Under the pieces are notes generated by a model. It was not told where the DNA came from. It searched no databases and saw only the letters and a program-made list of their open reading frames with translations. 64,000 nucleotides of DNA from Oscheius sp. JU75 (taxonomy: Eukaryota; Nematoda; Chromadorea; Rhabditida; Rhabditidae), in the NCBI GenBank assembly GCA_037178855.1, contig JASJZC010000005.1, forward strand, positions 8,866,001-8,930,000, given 5' to 3'. Shown here one piece after another: positions 22,437 through 33,725 of this stretch. The position numbers were made by a program, and so were the translations under genes. Every line of letters begins with the position of its first letter. Positions within the stretch are counted from its first letter, which is position 1.

Positions 22437-25050
22437 TTAGATTACAGTTCCCTCAGGCCAATGATTGTAAGACTGTGTGTGGTAGGAATAATATAAAGGC
22501 TCGTTGGTTGCCGTAGGAGGACTTTCCCTAGTACTTGGTGGAGATCTTGATGCGGACGAAGGACTGGAACTTGTACTAGAAGGAGTCATCAATATCCTCT
22601 CTTGTCGCTTCCTTTCATTGCTCTTTCTCTGAAAAGAGATAAGTTAAGTTAGACAGACAGAATGACAGAGAGGCAGAGAGACAGGGAAACAGGAAACAAG
22701 AGACAGAGAGACAGATAGATGTACTCACCACTGCATAACTGTTCTGTTTGACAGAATGATTTTTGGCTTTCTGTTTGTACTCCTCCAGCACAGCGACAAC
22801 TTCTGTATGCTCATGTTCTTCGGCCACTGTTACCGGAAAATCTGGCCTGCTCGAAGAGGGTAGATATTGGTTCGCTCCGGCTTCCATGAGTAGTCTCACA
22901 GTCTCGGCATGACCATTCTTCGCGGCAAACCAGAGAGCTGTCTTGTTCTGGAACCCGATGTTTTGAAACAAAGTGAACCTTGAATACCTCGTTGTACTCC
23001 TCCATGTCCAAAATTTGGTATCCCTGTCTCTCTGCCTCTTGCAAAATCAGCTCGACGATCTTGCTGTGTCCCATCTCTGCAGCGTAGTGAAGTACCGTCT
23101 TTCCAGGATGTTCAGCTCCATTCAGACGATATCCTCTGTCTCCTTGAATTTCGACATTGGCTCCGTTTGAAATCATCATTTCAGCCATCTGATAGCCGAT
23201 TTCTTCCGGCATTATAAGGGCACACTCCATCAAAGCTGTCTTTCCACTATTGGACAACTCGTCGATTTTCCGGATCCCCGTCTCGGGGTCCTCTTGTATG
23301 GTCAGAGTTGAGTACTTAAGCAAGTGTTGAAGACACTTGATGTTTCCGAGCATAACAGCGTGGTGCAGAAGAGAGAAGCCATTGGAATCAGGAATGTTTC
23401 CGTCAGCTCCTCGGCTCAGAAGGTGGGCTACGAGTTGGCTCTTGTTTTCCTGAACTGCTAGACAGACGGCGGTTTCTTCTTCTGAAGATTTTCTTAGAGA
23501 AAACAAAATATAGAGGCTTACTCTCTGTGACAGCATCGATGTCAATTCCCGTCATCATTAGGAGGCGGTCAGCCTCGGCAATCAGTTCCTCTTCTGAAAG
23601 CTTCTTGGACACAAGGCGGTGGAGATCATTGACTTGACAGACTTCGGCAGCTCTGTTGACTACCAGGGGATCTTGGCTCTCCTGAAATAGAACCATGTCT
23701 GTGTCTCTCTCCCTTTATCGTTTTGTCTCTCTTTCTCTCGGTCACTCGTTGGACTTACAGGAAGTGGTGCAGGTCTCTTCCTTGTTTGATTGAACTGTAC
23801 AAAGCTTCCAGTTGATCCATTCGGACTCTGAATCCCCAAAATGTATAAGGAGACATTACACTTCTCACCGTATTGGTACTGTTCAGAAACTGATAGTACG
23901 GATACTGATTGGGATTGAACTGTTGGAATGGTTGTCTGTACCCGTAGCCCTTCTGATCGACCAGGATAAGGGGATTTGCTGGAGGTGGGGTCCAAATCGG
24001 ATGACTATGAATCTTTCTCTTTCGATTCTTCGTTGTCAGAACAGTCATAGTTCCCAAAAGCAAAGCCAAAAAGACGACTCCCATGAGAAGGACGGTTACG
24101 ACTTGAGAAGAGTTCTTTTGTTCCACGAACCGGACATGAATCTCCGCCATGCTCTGGAGAAAAAAGTTAGGAAAATTGAACAAAGAGACTCACTCCCTGA
24201 TTCTGAGCAATCCTAGCAATGATCTCATCCAGCGTCGGGCAGCCAAGACAGGATCGGATGGTGAGGCTGAAGAGGAACTTCATGTCACAGACTCCACGAG
24301 ATTCCTAAAACAGTTTTGTTCTGACAGGGTTGATAGAATGTCGCTTACATAGCATTGGAGTCCTTGAAAGTACAGATCATCGTCCGAGATGATCATCTGA
24401 ACCTCGACGTCCATTGCTTTCCTTAGCCTCATTTCCAGCTCATTTTTCCATTCCTTCACGTAGTAGTCGTCACTCCTGCTCTTCAGAATCCCTAAACATA
24501 TTGCACACTGAGAATCAGAGAAAAGACCATACCTTGGAAAGATATGTCGTTGATTAAAAACTCGAACGTCTCGTTAACCATGGCCTGCAATAGATCAATT
24601 ACTCTGGAATAACCCTTGACAAGTCAATAGGATAGGGGGTCTTGTGACAAGTGTGACCAGAGGGATATTGGGATATATAGACATCTCCGTCTCTCTGTTT
24701 CTCTGTCTCTCTCTCTGTAGAAGTTAGTTTAATTGATCGATACTAAGGCACAATACAGCCTAATCTCTGTCAATTCGTCTAACCATGACAGCTCCTTTTA
24801 CCCGCTACCGCATTGCCCAGTGAGGAACAATAGACTCGATGCCTAACCTGCGGTAATACTAAAGAAAAGGTCTCACCATGGGATAGGCTGAACAGTCGGA
24901 CATCTCCGAAGTATTGGAGAGGAAATTGCGACACTTGAGATCGCAGAAACCATCGTTGTCTACCCGTTTACAGAAGTCCCGAAAGTCTTTGAGTGGGTAC
25001 TTGTAGACGAAAGAGAAGGCCACAGGCAGGAGAAAAATTGCCCATCGCAT
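22437..25050 (-). CDS. Notch/LIN-12/GLP-1-like receptor without EGF repeats, 632 aa
   Basis: Ten exons (25050-24877, 24584-24533, 24491-24349, 24304-24194, 24153-23869, 23827-23759, 23681-23522, 23481-22988, 22947-22729, 22628-22437) join with all phases matching, 633 codons. Domains in order: signal peptide (1-18); one degenerate LNR-like module with cysteines 27, 36, 40 and 53 around DNDGFCDLKC; a heterodimerisation-like region with scattered cysteines; a transmembrane segment (about 178-199); a basic stop-transfer (KNRKRK); a WTPP at 214-217 where Notch proteins carry the CSL-binding W-x-P motif; a linker; ankyrin repeats (about 332-560; GKTALMECA, GKTVLHYAAEMGH, NKTALWFAAKNGH); and a basic, then Ser/Thr/Pro-rich PEST-like tail. 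Known relatives have EGF-like repeats and usually three LNRs; none is encoded upstream here. Several introns carry GAGACAGAGA-type tracts. Confidence 0.85.
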
Positions 25051-26852
25051 CTGTAAACTTGAATTAGATAATGGAAATCTGAGAAAGTCTTCGAGAAAGC
25101 AAGAAGGATTCTGGTACAAGAGGACTGGCTTTGGGAGAAGTTGTAAACGCTAGGTCAATGCTGAAAGGACAGAGTTTTACAGTTTTAGCAGTAAAGGTTG
25201 GCTCAGACCTCAAAAGCAACACATTATTTATGGGCATCAGGAGGCTATTCACTGGATCAAAACAAAATATGGGGGGGGGGGGAATTTCCTTTTTTTTAAG
25301 AGTGAACTCAACTTCTTTACTCAATCATCACAATCTTTTCATTCGAAAGAAAGATATAGTTGACTACAAGTTCAACCGCTCAGTTTGTGCCTCTAAGATA
25401 TGGAACAACAGGCATGTAGAGGCTCTATTCATGAAGAAGGTATGTGGGCTTACTAAACTTCTCTTGAAATGTAAGGCAGGCAAATGCTGGAAGACGCAAG
25501 CTTGATTGTCTGGAAAGAACTGAACAACAGAAGTGGGAAAGAGAGTGAAGACTGCGGAGTTCCAATGTAGTCAAACGAGTGCCAAACAGAAGATTAAGAA
25601 AAACAAAAGATGGACCCAACTGGGAGGAGAAAAGCAACAGGTGGCTGTGAGACCGAGCTTGATGACAACAATGAGGAAAGTCGTAAGGTGGTTGCTCCGC
25701 CTCTCCTCCCTTACCGTGACCGTCGGTAATAAAATCCCGGCGGTGCTAACAGCACATGGCAGGGCTACTCTCCTGGCAGGTGGGTGCAATGGAAAATTAC
25801 GGAAAAGCGAGAATTTGAACGCACACGACAGTCGATAGTTGGGTCCGCTTGGAGGTGCTAGGGAATCGCAGTGAGGTTGGATAGGAAAAGAAGAACAATC
25901 GAGAGCACTGAAAATGTTTCCTGAGTTCCGTAATCGTTTTCAAGCAAAAATCTAACCGCTTCAAAAGCAGCTTCGAACTTTATCGATTTCGAATACGTTG
26001 TAGTGACAGTGAAACAGTTATTCAGAGGCAGAAACTTTACGCAAAATTCCAAAAAGACCTTTTATTAGTTGTAACCCAGCTCGACCTCCTTCCCAGAATC
26101 CCAAATCTGTCAGACGGAGCTGGTCATAAATAGTTTTACGCCCTGTGTTCGCGTACAAGTACTGCGCATGCCGCAACAGTTCATGGGAACAGTCTCTTTC
26201 CCATCTGCTGTCGGTAAAACAAAGGAAACATGTGCTCCTTTGACTCATTTGGAGGATTAGCATCCGCTCGTTTTGTTTAGGCGCATGTCTTCAAAGGGGC
26301 AGTCCGAATGCCGTTGGCTTGGATTTAGAACAAGTGATGATCTGGGATTGGGAACTGCTTTCCCGTTTTCTGAATAATCTGAATCTTCATTCAGATACCG
26401 TTGGGAAGGTCATTTCCGATAAGAAAAATGCCTCTAGCATAAATGTGTATCAATTACCGGCAGAGGTGACAGTTTAGTGCTAATTACTCAACCTAAACCG
26501 TTAATCGTCAGTACGGAAACAAGCCTTTGGCAATAGACATGCTTAAGAGAATGCTAACAAATCTTCAACGACAAAGACAAAGAGCTAAGTGTGTAGTAAA
26601 AAGGAGAGAAATAGCAATCTGTAGGCTTGCAGGGTCGTCGTCGTCCTTGCGGCCCTAGTAGCACAGAATAGCAGCAGATGTATAACGATTGGCTCGAAAG
26701 TGCGAAAGTATTTTCAAGTGGAAGGAACCTAAGAAAGCTTGTTCTAAAGAAGTTATCCATTCGTGGACTCATTGAAAAGCATAACATTTTCCAGTGAAAT
26801 GCTATAAATTTGTGAACTTTTAAACAAACAAAAAATTCTTCCCGACACACTC
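25051..26852. other. Intergenic with possible LINE remnant
   Basis: A run of G (about 25268-25277) precedes an open frame with FNRSVCASKIWNN, which resembles the extreme C-terminus of CR1/Jockey-type reverse transcriptases; this is weak. On the minus strand 26263-26018 encodes a protein-like segment (TGRKTIYDQLRLTDLGFWEG) that I do not recognise and cannot join to other exons. Confidence 0.35.
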
Positions 26853-27260
26853 AGATAGTTTTCACCGCCGAAGAAGATCTCTTCCGTCAGCTACCAGCAG
26901 TCATAGAAGGTGTGATTTCTTTTGTTTCACCCGTTCATTTGTTTCTCTGTCTTCATGTCGTTTTCACCTAGTTCCAGTAGTAATCATTTTTGTATGAGAC
27001 AAGATCTGCCGCAAGTGTCTCAGCGCCACTAAGATGTGCGAGGATCGTTTTTTTGAGTCTCAAGGAACTCTTGAATAAGAAGAATTTGACTGTCGAGGAA
27101 TAGTTCAAGATCATCTGGAGAGTATGGTGAACAAGATGCAGAAACTGGCTTTGGAATTTGGAGGGATCGCCTCTCAGCTACCTGATAAGATCACTCCCGG
27201 AGGAGACAACAAGTACATGTAATGTTTAAATGTAACAGCATGTTTCGATTGAATAAATGC
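26853..27260 (+). pseudogene. Decayed small gene, unrecognised
   Basis: Coding-like pieces appear in order: IVFTAEEDLFRQLPAVIEG with a following GTGTGA donor, SLKELLNKKNLTVEE ending in TAG, then MVNKMQKLALEFGGIASQLP with DNKYM before the stop. An AATAAA lies at 27254-27259. The pieces are in different frames with an internal stop, so the gene looks broken, or an exon boundary has been missed. No family recognised. Confidence 0.4.
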
Positions 27261-27930
27261 GACAGTTTCTTGTGTTTGTTCTGACAAGTAGTTTCTTGAA
27301 TAATCGGTAGATTACAAACTTCGATGGCTAGAACTATCAAAACGAAGACACGACGACATACAAGGCCTTTACGCCTGCAGCCATCAAAAATTGAAAAGAA
27401 AAAGAACGGCAGTGTTAAGAACAGTTTTTAGAATTTTCTGATAGCCTCACAATAGTGTTAGTTCGGGCAGATCCCCTGAAAACTTCGAACAACAATAAAA
27501 TTGAAAAAGTGTCTCTACATCTGGACGCCGGATCAGAGCATTATCAGTTTTTCCTAGTCTCTTCGAGAGTTTCTATGAACTATACCGAACACCGCTGTGG
27601 ATCCATGGAAGAGCCCAAGGAGCCAAGAAATCCGAGCAGGACCTCATCTCTCGATGGCTACAAGCAAGTGGCGGATTCACGAGCTAGCTGTCCTCTTTAC
27701 CGTCCCTTCACCATAACAAAACGCAGAAATGGAGTGTGGCGCTACTGTTTGCAATATCAAACCGTTTCTGTCTCTTCTAAGAGAGTCAAACCTTTACTCG
27801 AAATGTCATCGGTTTCTCTCTTGAATGCGTTCTAAGAACCAGCTATTCGAGAAATTCTTAATAGAAAAATGTCCAATGCAGCTGCAAAACTTTGTTTTTG
27901 AACTAGTTACCACGCAGATATCACTTTCTT
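27261..27930. other. Intergenic, no supported gene
   Basis: An open frame at 27455-27835 has no motif and no plausible splice chain. The last part is presumed promoter of the receptor at 27931. Confidence 0.45.
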
Positions 27931-29201
27931 ATGGCCACGTTTTCCGAAGTATTCTACTTCTCTCTCCTGTACATTCTCGGAACAGCTACTACCTTCTCCG
28001 TTCTCTTTTGTTTCTATGCAATTGTCAGACACACCCCGGCGAAGATGAAAAATATCAAACCAATTCTAGAAGTAATGATGATCTGTGAAGGCTGTGCCGT
28101 TTTTTATGGTGGCCTCGGTGCTGCTCCAGAATACCTGTATCCGCTTCCTGCTATGAGATTCAATGGCTTCTTTCGCTTCATTGGTCCTAAGTACGGTGGA
28201 ACTATTGCGGTTCACCAACTTTCAAGCTTTTGACTTTGGGAATTTCAGGTTATTGCCGTTTGCGCGTTCCTGTGCTTGTCCGGTTGCTGCCTCCTGGAAT
28301 GTTGCCTTTTTCGTCTACTTGGAGTGTACAATATCAATTTTAAAATCAAGTATTGGTGGTAATATCGAAATGTGAAAGGTTACAATGATGTGACGTAGGT
28401 ATCTCCCGTTGCATATTCTTGCATACTTTGTTGGTACAGCTTGTGGATCCTATATGACATCACAGCTCTTAATGAGTCCTGAGGTAAGGATTTTAAGACA
28501 GTCCTCTTATCTCCTTGTCTCTCTAACCCATAATTTCTCCTTCTTTCACTGAAACTGTATATATTTCCTTTCAGAACCTTGTCGTCTATGCCAAGAGCAA
28601 TAATCTCACTCAAGATCTCTCAGTAATAAACTTCAGAATCGACGCTCTGGTAGTGTATGACGTCTGTGCTAGTGCTAACTATACTCTGCGTTTGTTTGAT
28701 CCCGCCGATTCGTTTGAAACTTCCAATTTCAGTTTTTCCTATGCTCGTTGGTATTGGTTTCGCTGTAGTATGCGTCTTTGTATTCACTTTTTTGATGCAC
28801 AGACGGATTCGACATCTTTTATCTCGGTCTCTTGTAAGCTCTCACAATGCAAAACAACAAAAAGAGCTGTCGAAGATGCTTTCCTTTCAGGTTTGCCCAA
28901 ACTATACGTAAATTATAAAAACTTCTAGATTCTCCTTCCTTTCTTCTTTAGTTTCATAATGGGAATAGTCGGAATACCCGCTTTTCTGGAAGCATCCGAA
29001 TGCAAGACTCCTTCTCTCTTCAGCTGGTACAGTATCACGGTATTTGCAGCTTTATATCCATTGGCGAGTGCTATGATAACGTGCACTTTGACGACCCCAT
29101 ACTATCTAGTTTTACGAAAATTACTGGTTAAGATGAAGTTAGTGAAGCCGAAGACAACAGGCGCGACCTCTGTTACGAATAATTTTAGATCGGTGCAATA
29201 A
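27931..29201 (+). CDS. Serpentine chemoreceptor, srh-like, 339 aa
   Basis: Six exons (27931-28209, 28249-28358, 28399-28483, 28575-28689, 28733-28890, 28929-29201) sum to 340 codons. The first five exon lengths (279, 110, 85, 115, 158) are identical to those of the paralogue at 44396-45657, which strongly supports both models. Motifs include HTPAKMKNIKPIL, PEYLYPLP, RFIGPKYGG, LLECCLFRLLGVYN, LSFQILLPFFFSF (TM6) and TTPYYLVLRK (TM7 end). Four introns are 38-43 bases. The stop TAA lies inside an AATAAA polyadenylation signal (29198-29203). A role in chemosensation is inferred from the family. Confidence 0.88.
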
Positions 29202-29683
29202 AAGGCTTTAGAAAACAGAAGTGGTTTAGTAGCCTGTGCTTTCATATCCTAACCCTGTCAAGATGCTCTCTTGTGTTCTTCTGTGTTTATTCTGTCCAAC
29301 GGCTCTCCTGTGTTAGGGGCCAGGAAACAAAAAACCAAGTCGGAGTGAGAGTATCGAAAGATATGTGCCAGGAATACAAATTCTCGAGAAGAACTCCTGC
29401 GTCTTTGTCAGTCTGTCCAATTCTTGCTAGTCTCTGTCGAACATTCGCAAACAATCAAGGTGCCACAAACCGAACCTAATGTTTACGTAGTGACTTTGTC
29501 TCGAAAACAGCTTATCAGTTTGGCTCAGGAGTGAAGTCATGACCAGAGTAGTTCGAAGCTGCAGACAAAGAAACAATTAGAGTCGATCAGTCGATCATTT
29601 GCCATATAAGTAGCAGAAGGTGCCTGTTTCGTACAAGAATCTTTATCAGAATAGAAATCTGTTGAGGCAGGAAATCTTGAGAA
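29202..29683. other. Intergenic, no supported gene
   Basis: Short spacer between the receptor and the first micro-membrane-protein gene. No motif seen. Confidence 0.5.
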
Positions 29684-29884
29684 TCATACAGCTGTTTGTG
29701 AGGGTGAATACATTGGTATTTTTTGTTGATAATGCATCTGAGGCTGGCTGTATTGTGGCCTAAAATTCGGTTCCATATCATTTCGTCTCCTCTTCGTCTT
29801 GAAATAATGCAGGGCCATCAGCCCACAACACAGTATGGGAAGCATGAAAAACATCAAAATCCCTATGATAAAAATCGGATCCAT
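29684..29884 (-). CDS. Micro-membrane protein T1, 66 aa, unrecognised family
   Basis: A single open frame starts MDPIFIIGILMFFMLPILCC, continues into a basic stop-transfer (KTKRRRN), and ends in a Tyr/Gln/Pro-rich tail (QPQMHYQQK). It belongs to the ten-member family in this region by its Asp-Pro just before the membrane, the Pro-Ile-x-Cys-Cys in mid-membrane and the RRN after it. A TTTCAG-like sequence just before the coding part would let an upstream exon splice in, as in the other members. A TATA-like TATATAAG about 40 bases upstream argues instead for a one-exon form. Short tail, no enzyme motif. Function unknown. Confidence 0.65.
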   Translation of the reverse strand: MDPIFIIGILMFFMLPILCCGLMALHYFKTKRRRNDMEPNFRPQYSQPQMHYQQKIPMYSPSQTAV

Positions 29885-30164
29885 CGTCTCTGAACAGGAT
29901 TCAACTTCTTACTTATATATAAAACACCCTACCAAAAGCGAAACCCGCCATTTTTGGGTAGTGTCGGGTCGAAATTGAAAATAAACGATATTTGGAACAG
30001 TGCGAGCGAGACCACGTGTACGAGGATGAGAGTCGGGAGAGTGAAAGTGAAATACCGGTCGGCGGTAAACAATGCCCATGTTAGAGAGTGGCAATCGCCA
30101 AGGCCGATTGGCGCCTAGCCAACTACTCTCAAATCTTTAAACTGTTCAAGGATAGGAATCTTTA

Positions 30165-30538
30165 TTAGACTGTAGTATGAATAGAAGGCTGGGGAAGTTT
30201 GACCAGGTCTTGTTCCAAATAGGCCGGGTTCAGTACGTGAGGGGCGAAGCCAGAAGGTGAGTGTTGCTCAGAGTTTCTCTTTTTGTATTGTGTCCACATG
30301 AAGAAGCCTCCGCAGGCACAGCAGCAACAGATTGGGATCATGACAGCACAAATGAGAAGAAGGAAAAACCAGGGACTGGAGGTCAGACCTGAAAGGATCT
30401 CCGTAGCTGTCTCTCTGTCTCTCAGTCTCTCTGGCTCTCTGCCATCTGATAAAACTAACCATAAGGTCCATAACCCAATCCCATTCCATATCCGCCGTAT
30501 CCTCCTCGCCCATACCCATCATACGGTCCGAAAATCAT
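30165..30538 (-). CDS. Micro-membrane protein T2, 100 aa, unrecognised family
   Basis: Two exons (30538-30460, 30388-30165) in phase 1. Exon 1 encodes a Gly/Tyr-rich ectodomain (GYGRGGYGGYGMG, GPY). Exon 2 encodes the membrane segment FFLLLICAVMIPICCCCACGG and a cytoplasmic tail (WTQYKKRN, then HVLNPAYLEQDL). The tail spacing, hydrophobic-x-Pro-x-His/Tyr-Leu-Glu/Asp, is shared with T4 and T6. The cysteine cluster next to the membrane could be palmitoylated (inference). The intron carries GAGAGACAGAGAGACAG in the sense direction. The stop TAA overlaps an AATAAA signal. Function unknown. Confidence 0.75.
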
Positions 30539-31432
30539 TGCGGCTTTGAATAAAACAAAGAAAAATAGTAGAAGACGACTGTATTAGGAGGTAGTCACCA
30601 GGTGGAAAGGCGCCCATTAATTCCGGGACGTAAACATCCAAACACACGTCATGAGGGGAGAGAAAATTACAAGGTCGCAATGGTGCAGGTGTGGGGAGAG
30701 AAAGGGCGAATCCATAGCGATTTGGCCTACACTACGGGGCATTCATTTGAGGACAACAACAGAGTTTTTGCATAAACAAGGGCTCAAAACATCCGGTGGT
30801 CTTTTCGAATATTTGTGGATTTTTAGTTACATGGTTTTTACTATGATATGGAGAGGGAACCCACCTTACAAGCAGAGATCAATGGCTGCCAATGTTCTTT
30901 CTGATTTTCTGTCTCCATCAAAAGCCTACAACTGCTTACAAACTTTCTTATCCTCTTCAAAAGTGCTCAACTTTTGTAATGCCTCCTAAATTTATATTAA
31001 ACTCCATCCTTGGTTGTCATGTCTACCGATGACTACAGCAATGAATACTTACAATGCTATTCTACAGTCTTTGCCATGCATTCAGAAATGTTGGGAACTT
31101 ATAAACTATAGGTTGACGGATGCCTCTGTAAACGATAGATCGAGGTAATACGGAGCTCCATCTCAGGGTCAGGGTTCTGGCCTACAGTCTTGCCCCCATC
31201 TTAGGGATCGTGGACTTTTGGCGTTTCCAATGTTGGATTACATTTTTTCGAGAACTTTCTCAACACAATGATCATTCAAAGACAATGTCTACAATTCCAG
31301 CTTTTCTGTTTTGTTTTTACTAACTGTAACAATATCGATCACCGTTTCTCATACACACAGAGGCTGATTACTACCACGCCCCTTGTGACCACCAATTTCC
31401 CACCTTACTGATAACGCACTTCTCCCCACACA
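30539..31432. other. Intergenic, no supported gene
   Basis: Spacer between divergently oriented T2 and T3. A 112-codon open frame near 30651 has no motif. Presumed to hold both promoters. Confidence 0.45.
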
Positions 31433-31790
31433 ATGCCTTCTTACTCATGGGGTAAGTATTCTTTTTTCTTTTGCTTATTTGGTTCTAGATGATCCCAAAG
31501 TGATTCTTGGTCTGGCAATCCTCATCCTTATTCCAATTATCATAGTATGGGCCTGCTTTTGGTGCTGTTTCACGCTGGCCAAGAAGAGGAGAATGAAGAA
31601 GAGACGCGAAGTTTTTACGCAGACTCAACATCCGGATGACTCTCATAGACGGCAGGCTTCTCAAGGGTGGTCTCCTAATCCTGCGGTGGATTTGAAAGCC
31701 CAGCCTGGATGGAACCCAGCCTTTGAACACCAGTATGAGGAGAAACGATCTCCTCGCGTACATCATGTCACAATTCAACGTGTAGAATAA
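31433..31790 (+). CDS. Micro-membrane protein T3, 106 aa, unrecognised family
   Basis: Exon 1 (31433-31451) encodes only MPSYSW plus one base; exon 2 (31489-31790) starts DDPKVILGLAILILIPIII. A basic segment (KKRRMKKRR) follows, then a Trp-Pro-rich tail (GWSPNPAVD, GWNPAF) ending VHHVTIQRVE. T7 has the same exon 1 ending (Trp before DDP) and the related terminus VHNVTIREIS, so these two form a subgroup with a conserved C-terminal motif. The 37-base intron is in the shared position. The stop TAA is embedded in AATAAA (31787-31792). Function unknown. Confidence 0.75.
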
Positions 31791-32082
31791 AATTGATCTT
31801 GACCTTATCAGCGATAGTTTAGTTTTCGACGCTCTTGACTGCCGGTACGAAAGAAAAATACGAGAAAGTAAAAGAATGAACTGCGTAGGAGCTGTACCAG
31901 AATGCCATATGTTGATCGCTGGAACAATTGTCCCACCCATACTGTCTCAACTTTATCACCCGGACGTCACTCTATTTTCGCTCCAGCAGCTATAACTTTG
32001 CCTGGCGGTAGTCCTATGACCTGTTTGCGTGTTTACTTTCCATATTTTGACAACTACCTCTACCCAAAAACAGTCGTCGGCG

Positions 32083-32393
32083 ATGATTTTCGGTTCCTAC
32101 GATCGTGGCCCAAGCAATTATGATCCTTACGGGTACAATTTCGGTAAGACTACCAGCCTTCTTGAGCTCAATATGTTCCAGAAACTATCGACAGTTTGTT
32201 CATCATTGCCCTGATCTTCTTTATTGTTCTACCTGTCTTCTGCTGTGGCGTTATTTGTTGTTTTCTCTTTTGGTACAAGTTGAAGAGAAGAAATGAAGGT
32301 AGACCTCCAACTGGAGGATACATTCCGGGTGTCCTCAGCCCAGTGCACCTCGACCAGGAAAAGAATTGGTATCCAGTACAAACTAGAGTCTAA
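32083..32393 (+). CDS. Micro-membrane protein T4, 90 aa, unrecognised family
   Basis: Exon 1 (32083-32143) encodes a Tyr-rich ectodomain (MIFGSYDRGPSNYDPYGYNF). Exon 2 (32182-32393) encodes ETIDSLFIIALIFFIVLP, a cysteine pair, a basic KLKRRN and a tail with GGYIPGVLSPVHLDQEKNW. T6 has the matching tail pattern YIPGIPGPHYLEKEQN, and T2 a weaker form. The 38-base intron sits in the shared phase-1 position before the Asp-Pro-like segment, although here the Pro is replaced by Ser. The stop is embedded in AATAAA (32392-32397). Function unknown. Confidence 0.75.
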
Positions 32394-32772
32394 TAAACAG
32401 AGTGTTTGGGTCCTTTTCTTCACCAACTATTCGCTTGTTCAACTTGCCTATTGTCTTGCCCAATTAACTACAGACATTTTTTTTTTGCAACGCGACAGCC
32501 TTCTATTAAACAGCTTTGTGTTCGAGGTCCACCCTGAGATTGGCAGCAAAGGTTTTTTTTCTTACTATAGTACAATGAGCTGTGAGCCATATTACGTGCT
32601 TCAACTTAAATTTTTTTTGGAACCCCGAAAGTGTGAAACCTTCACGAAAAAGAACAGTCCCGACCTTGAAATCTATTGCCCTACACGTGCCACGTGTTTA
32701 TCGGACCCCCGTCTGTCGTTACTCTCGTCTACCTCTAAAATCAGCTGACTCCCTGATTTTTTGCAGCAAAGC
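32394..32772. other. Spacer, no supported gene
   Basis: Contains open frames without motif. Presumed 3' end of T4 and promoter of T5. Confidence 0.45.
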
Positions 32773-33037
32773 ATGGAATCCTATAACTACAACTATGGTT
32801 TCTAACGCTTCTCGTTGACATTCATCAAGCAATTCAGCTACCACTCCAATATTGTACATTATCGGGCTTATCATCTTCATTTTGCTAATCATCGGCTGCT
32901 GCGCTGCCGTCTTCTGGGCCTTTTTGATGGCCTGGAGTAAAAGTGAAACTCAAACACAAGCCTATACTCAAGAGATCGTAGAAGATTTTGTTCCAGCCTA
33001 TATGAACAAGGAAATGAGATCGTATAAGAGTGCATAA
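32773..33037 (+). CDS. Micro-membrane protein T5, 74 aa, unrecognised family
   Basis: Exon 1 (32773-32797) encodes MESYNYNY; a 40-base intron follows; exon 2 (32838-33037) encodes TTPILYIIGLIIFILLII, then GCCAAVFWAFLMAW and an acidic tail without the basic stretch seen in the other members. The Asp-Pro is replaced by Thr-Pro. The signal around the stop reads CATAAA rather than AATAAA. It converges tail-to-tail with T6 about 50 bases away. Function unknown. Confidence 0.7.
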
Positions 33038-33088
33038 ATGATGATTTATTACATTAGAGTATGTACAAAAGCACAGGCTCCAGTCATT

Positions 33089-33395
33089 TTAAGCTATGCG
33101 TTGAACTAGAGGAGGGTAGTTCTGCTCTTTCTCCAGGTAATGAGGGCCCGGAATACCTGGAATGTAATCCGGAATACGGGTTCGTTGACGCTGATTGGAG
33201 CGGTAGTAGAAGTAGAAGATGAACAGACCACCACAGCAGAGTAGAGGCATCAGAATGAAGAACACTAGTGCCACGATGAACAGCGGATCGATTGTGTCTG
33301 GAAATAAAATGGTAGACTCTCTGTCACTCTCTCTGTCTCTTTCTGTGCGACTCACCATAAGGATATCCGTAGTCGTAGCCGTAGAGAAGTGACAT
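33089..33395 (-). CDS. Micro-membrane protein T6, 82 aa, unrecognised family
   Basis: Exon 1 (33395-33356) encodes MSLLYGYDYGYPY; exon 2 (33297-33089) encodes DTIDPLFIVALVFFILMPLL with a Cys-Cys-Gly-Gly in the membrane, a basic NQRQRTR, and a tail with DYIPGIPGPHYLEKEQNYPP. T4 is the closest member. The intron (33298-33355) carries GAGACAGAGAGAGTGACAG in the sense direction. An AATAAA signal lies on the minus strand at 33045-33050, inside the 3' end of convergent T5, so the two transcripts probably overlap. Function unknown. Confidence 0.75.
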
Positions 33396-33725
33396 CACTG
33401 AAATAAAACTGAGAGAAGAGGACGCAGTAGGAAAAGGGGCTCCCTTGAATTGTCCACACACGACGGCGAGGTAAACACCATTCACCGGTCATAGGATTTT
33501 GGCAAGGTCGTTACTCCGGCCAGTGAGAAAAACATGACAACAGATGCTAGCGGTTATTTCACGCGCGAGAAAACATAACCAGAGGGGTTTAGGGGGATCC
33601 GCTAGCTCATTCCTACCTTATTTGCGGGTGATAGGGCTGCAGAGACATTGAGACAGAGAGACAAAGAGACAGACAAAAAAAGAACTAAACACAGCGATAT
33701 GTAAATGTTTATTACCAAACCAAAT
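33396..33725. other. Spacer with GAGACAGAGAGAC tract
   Basis: A GAGACAGAGAGACAAAGAGA tract lies near 33650-33672, outside any gene I could define. An AATAAA on the minus strand near 33709-33714 serves T7. Confidence 0.5.
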
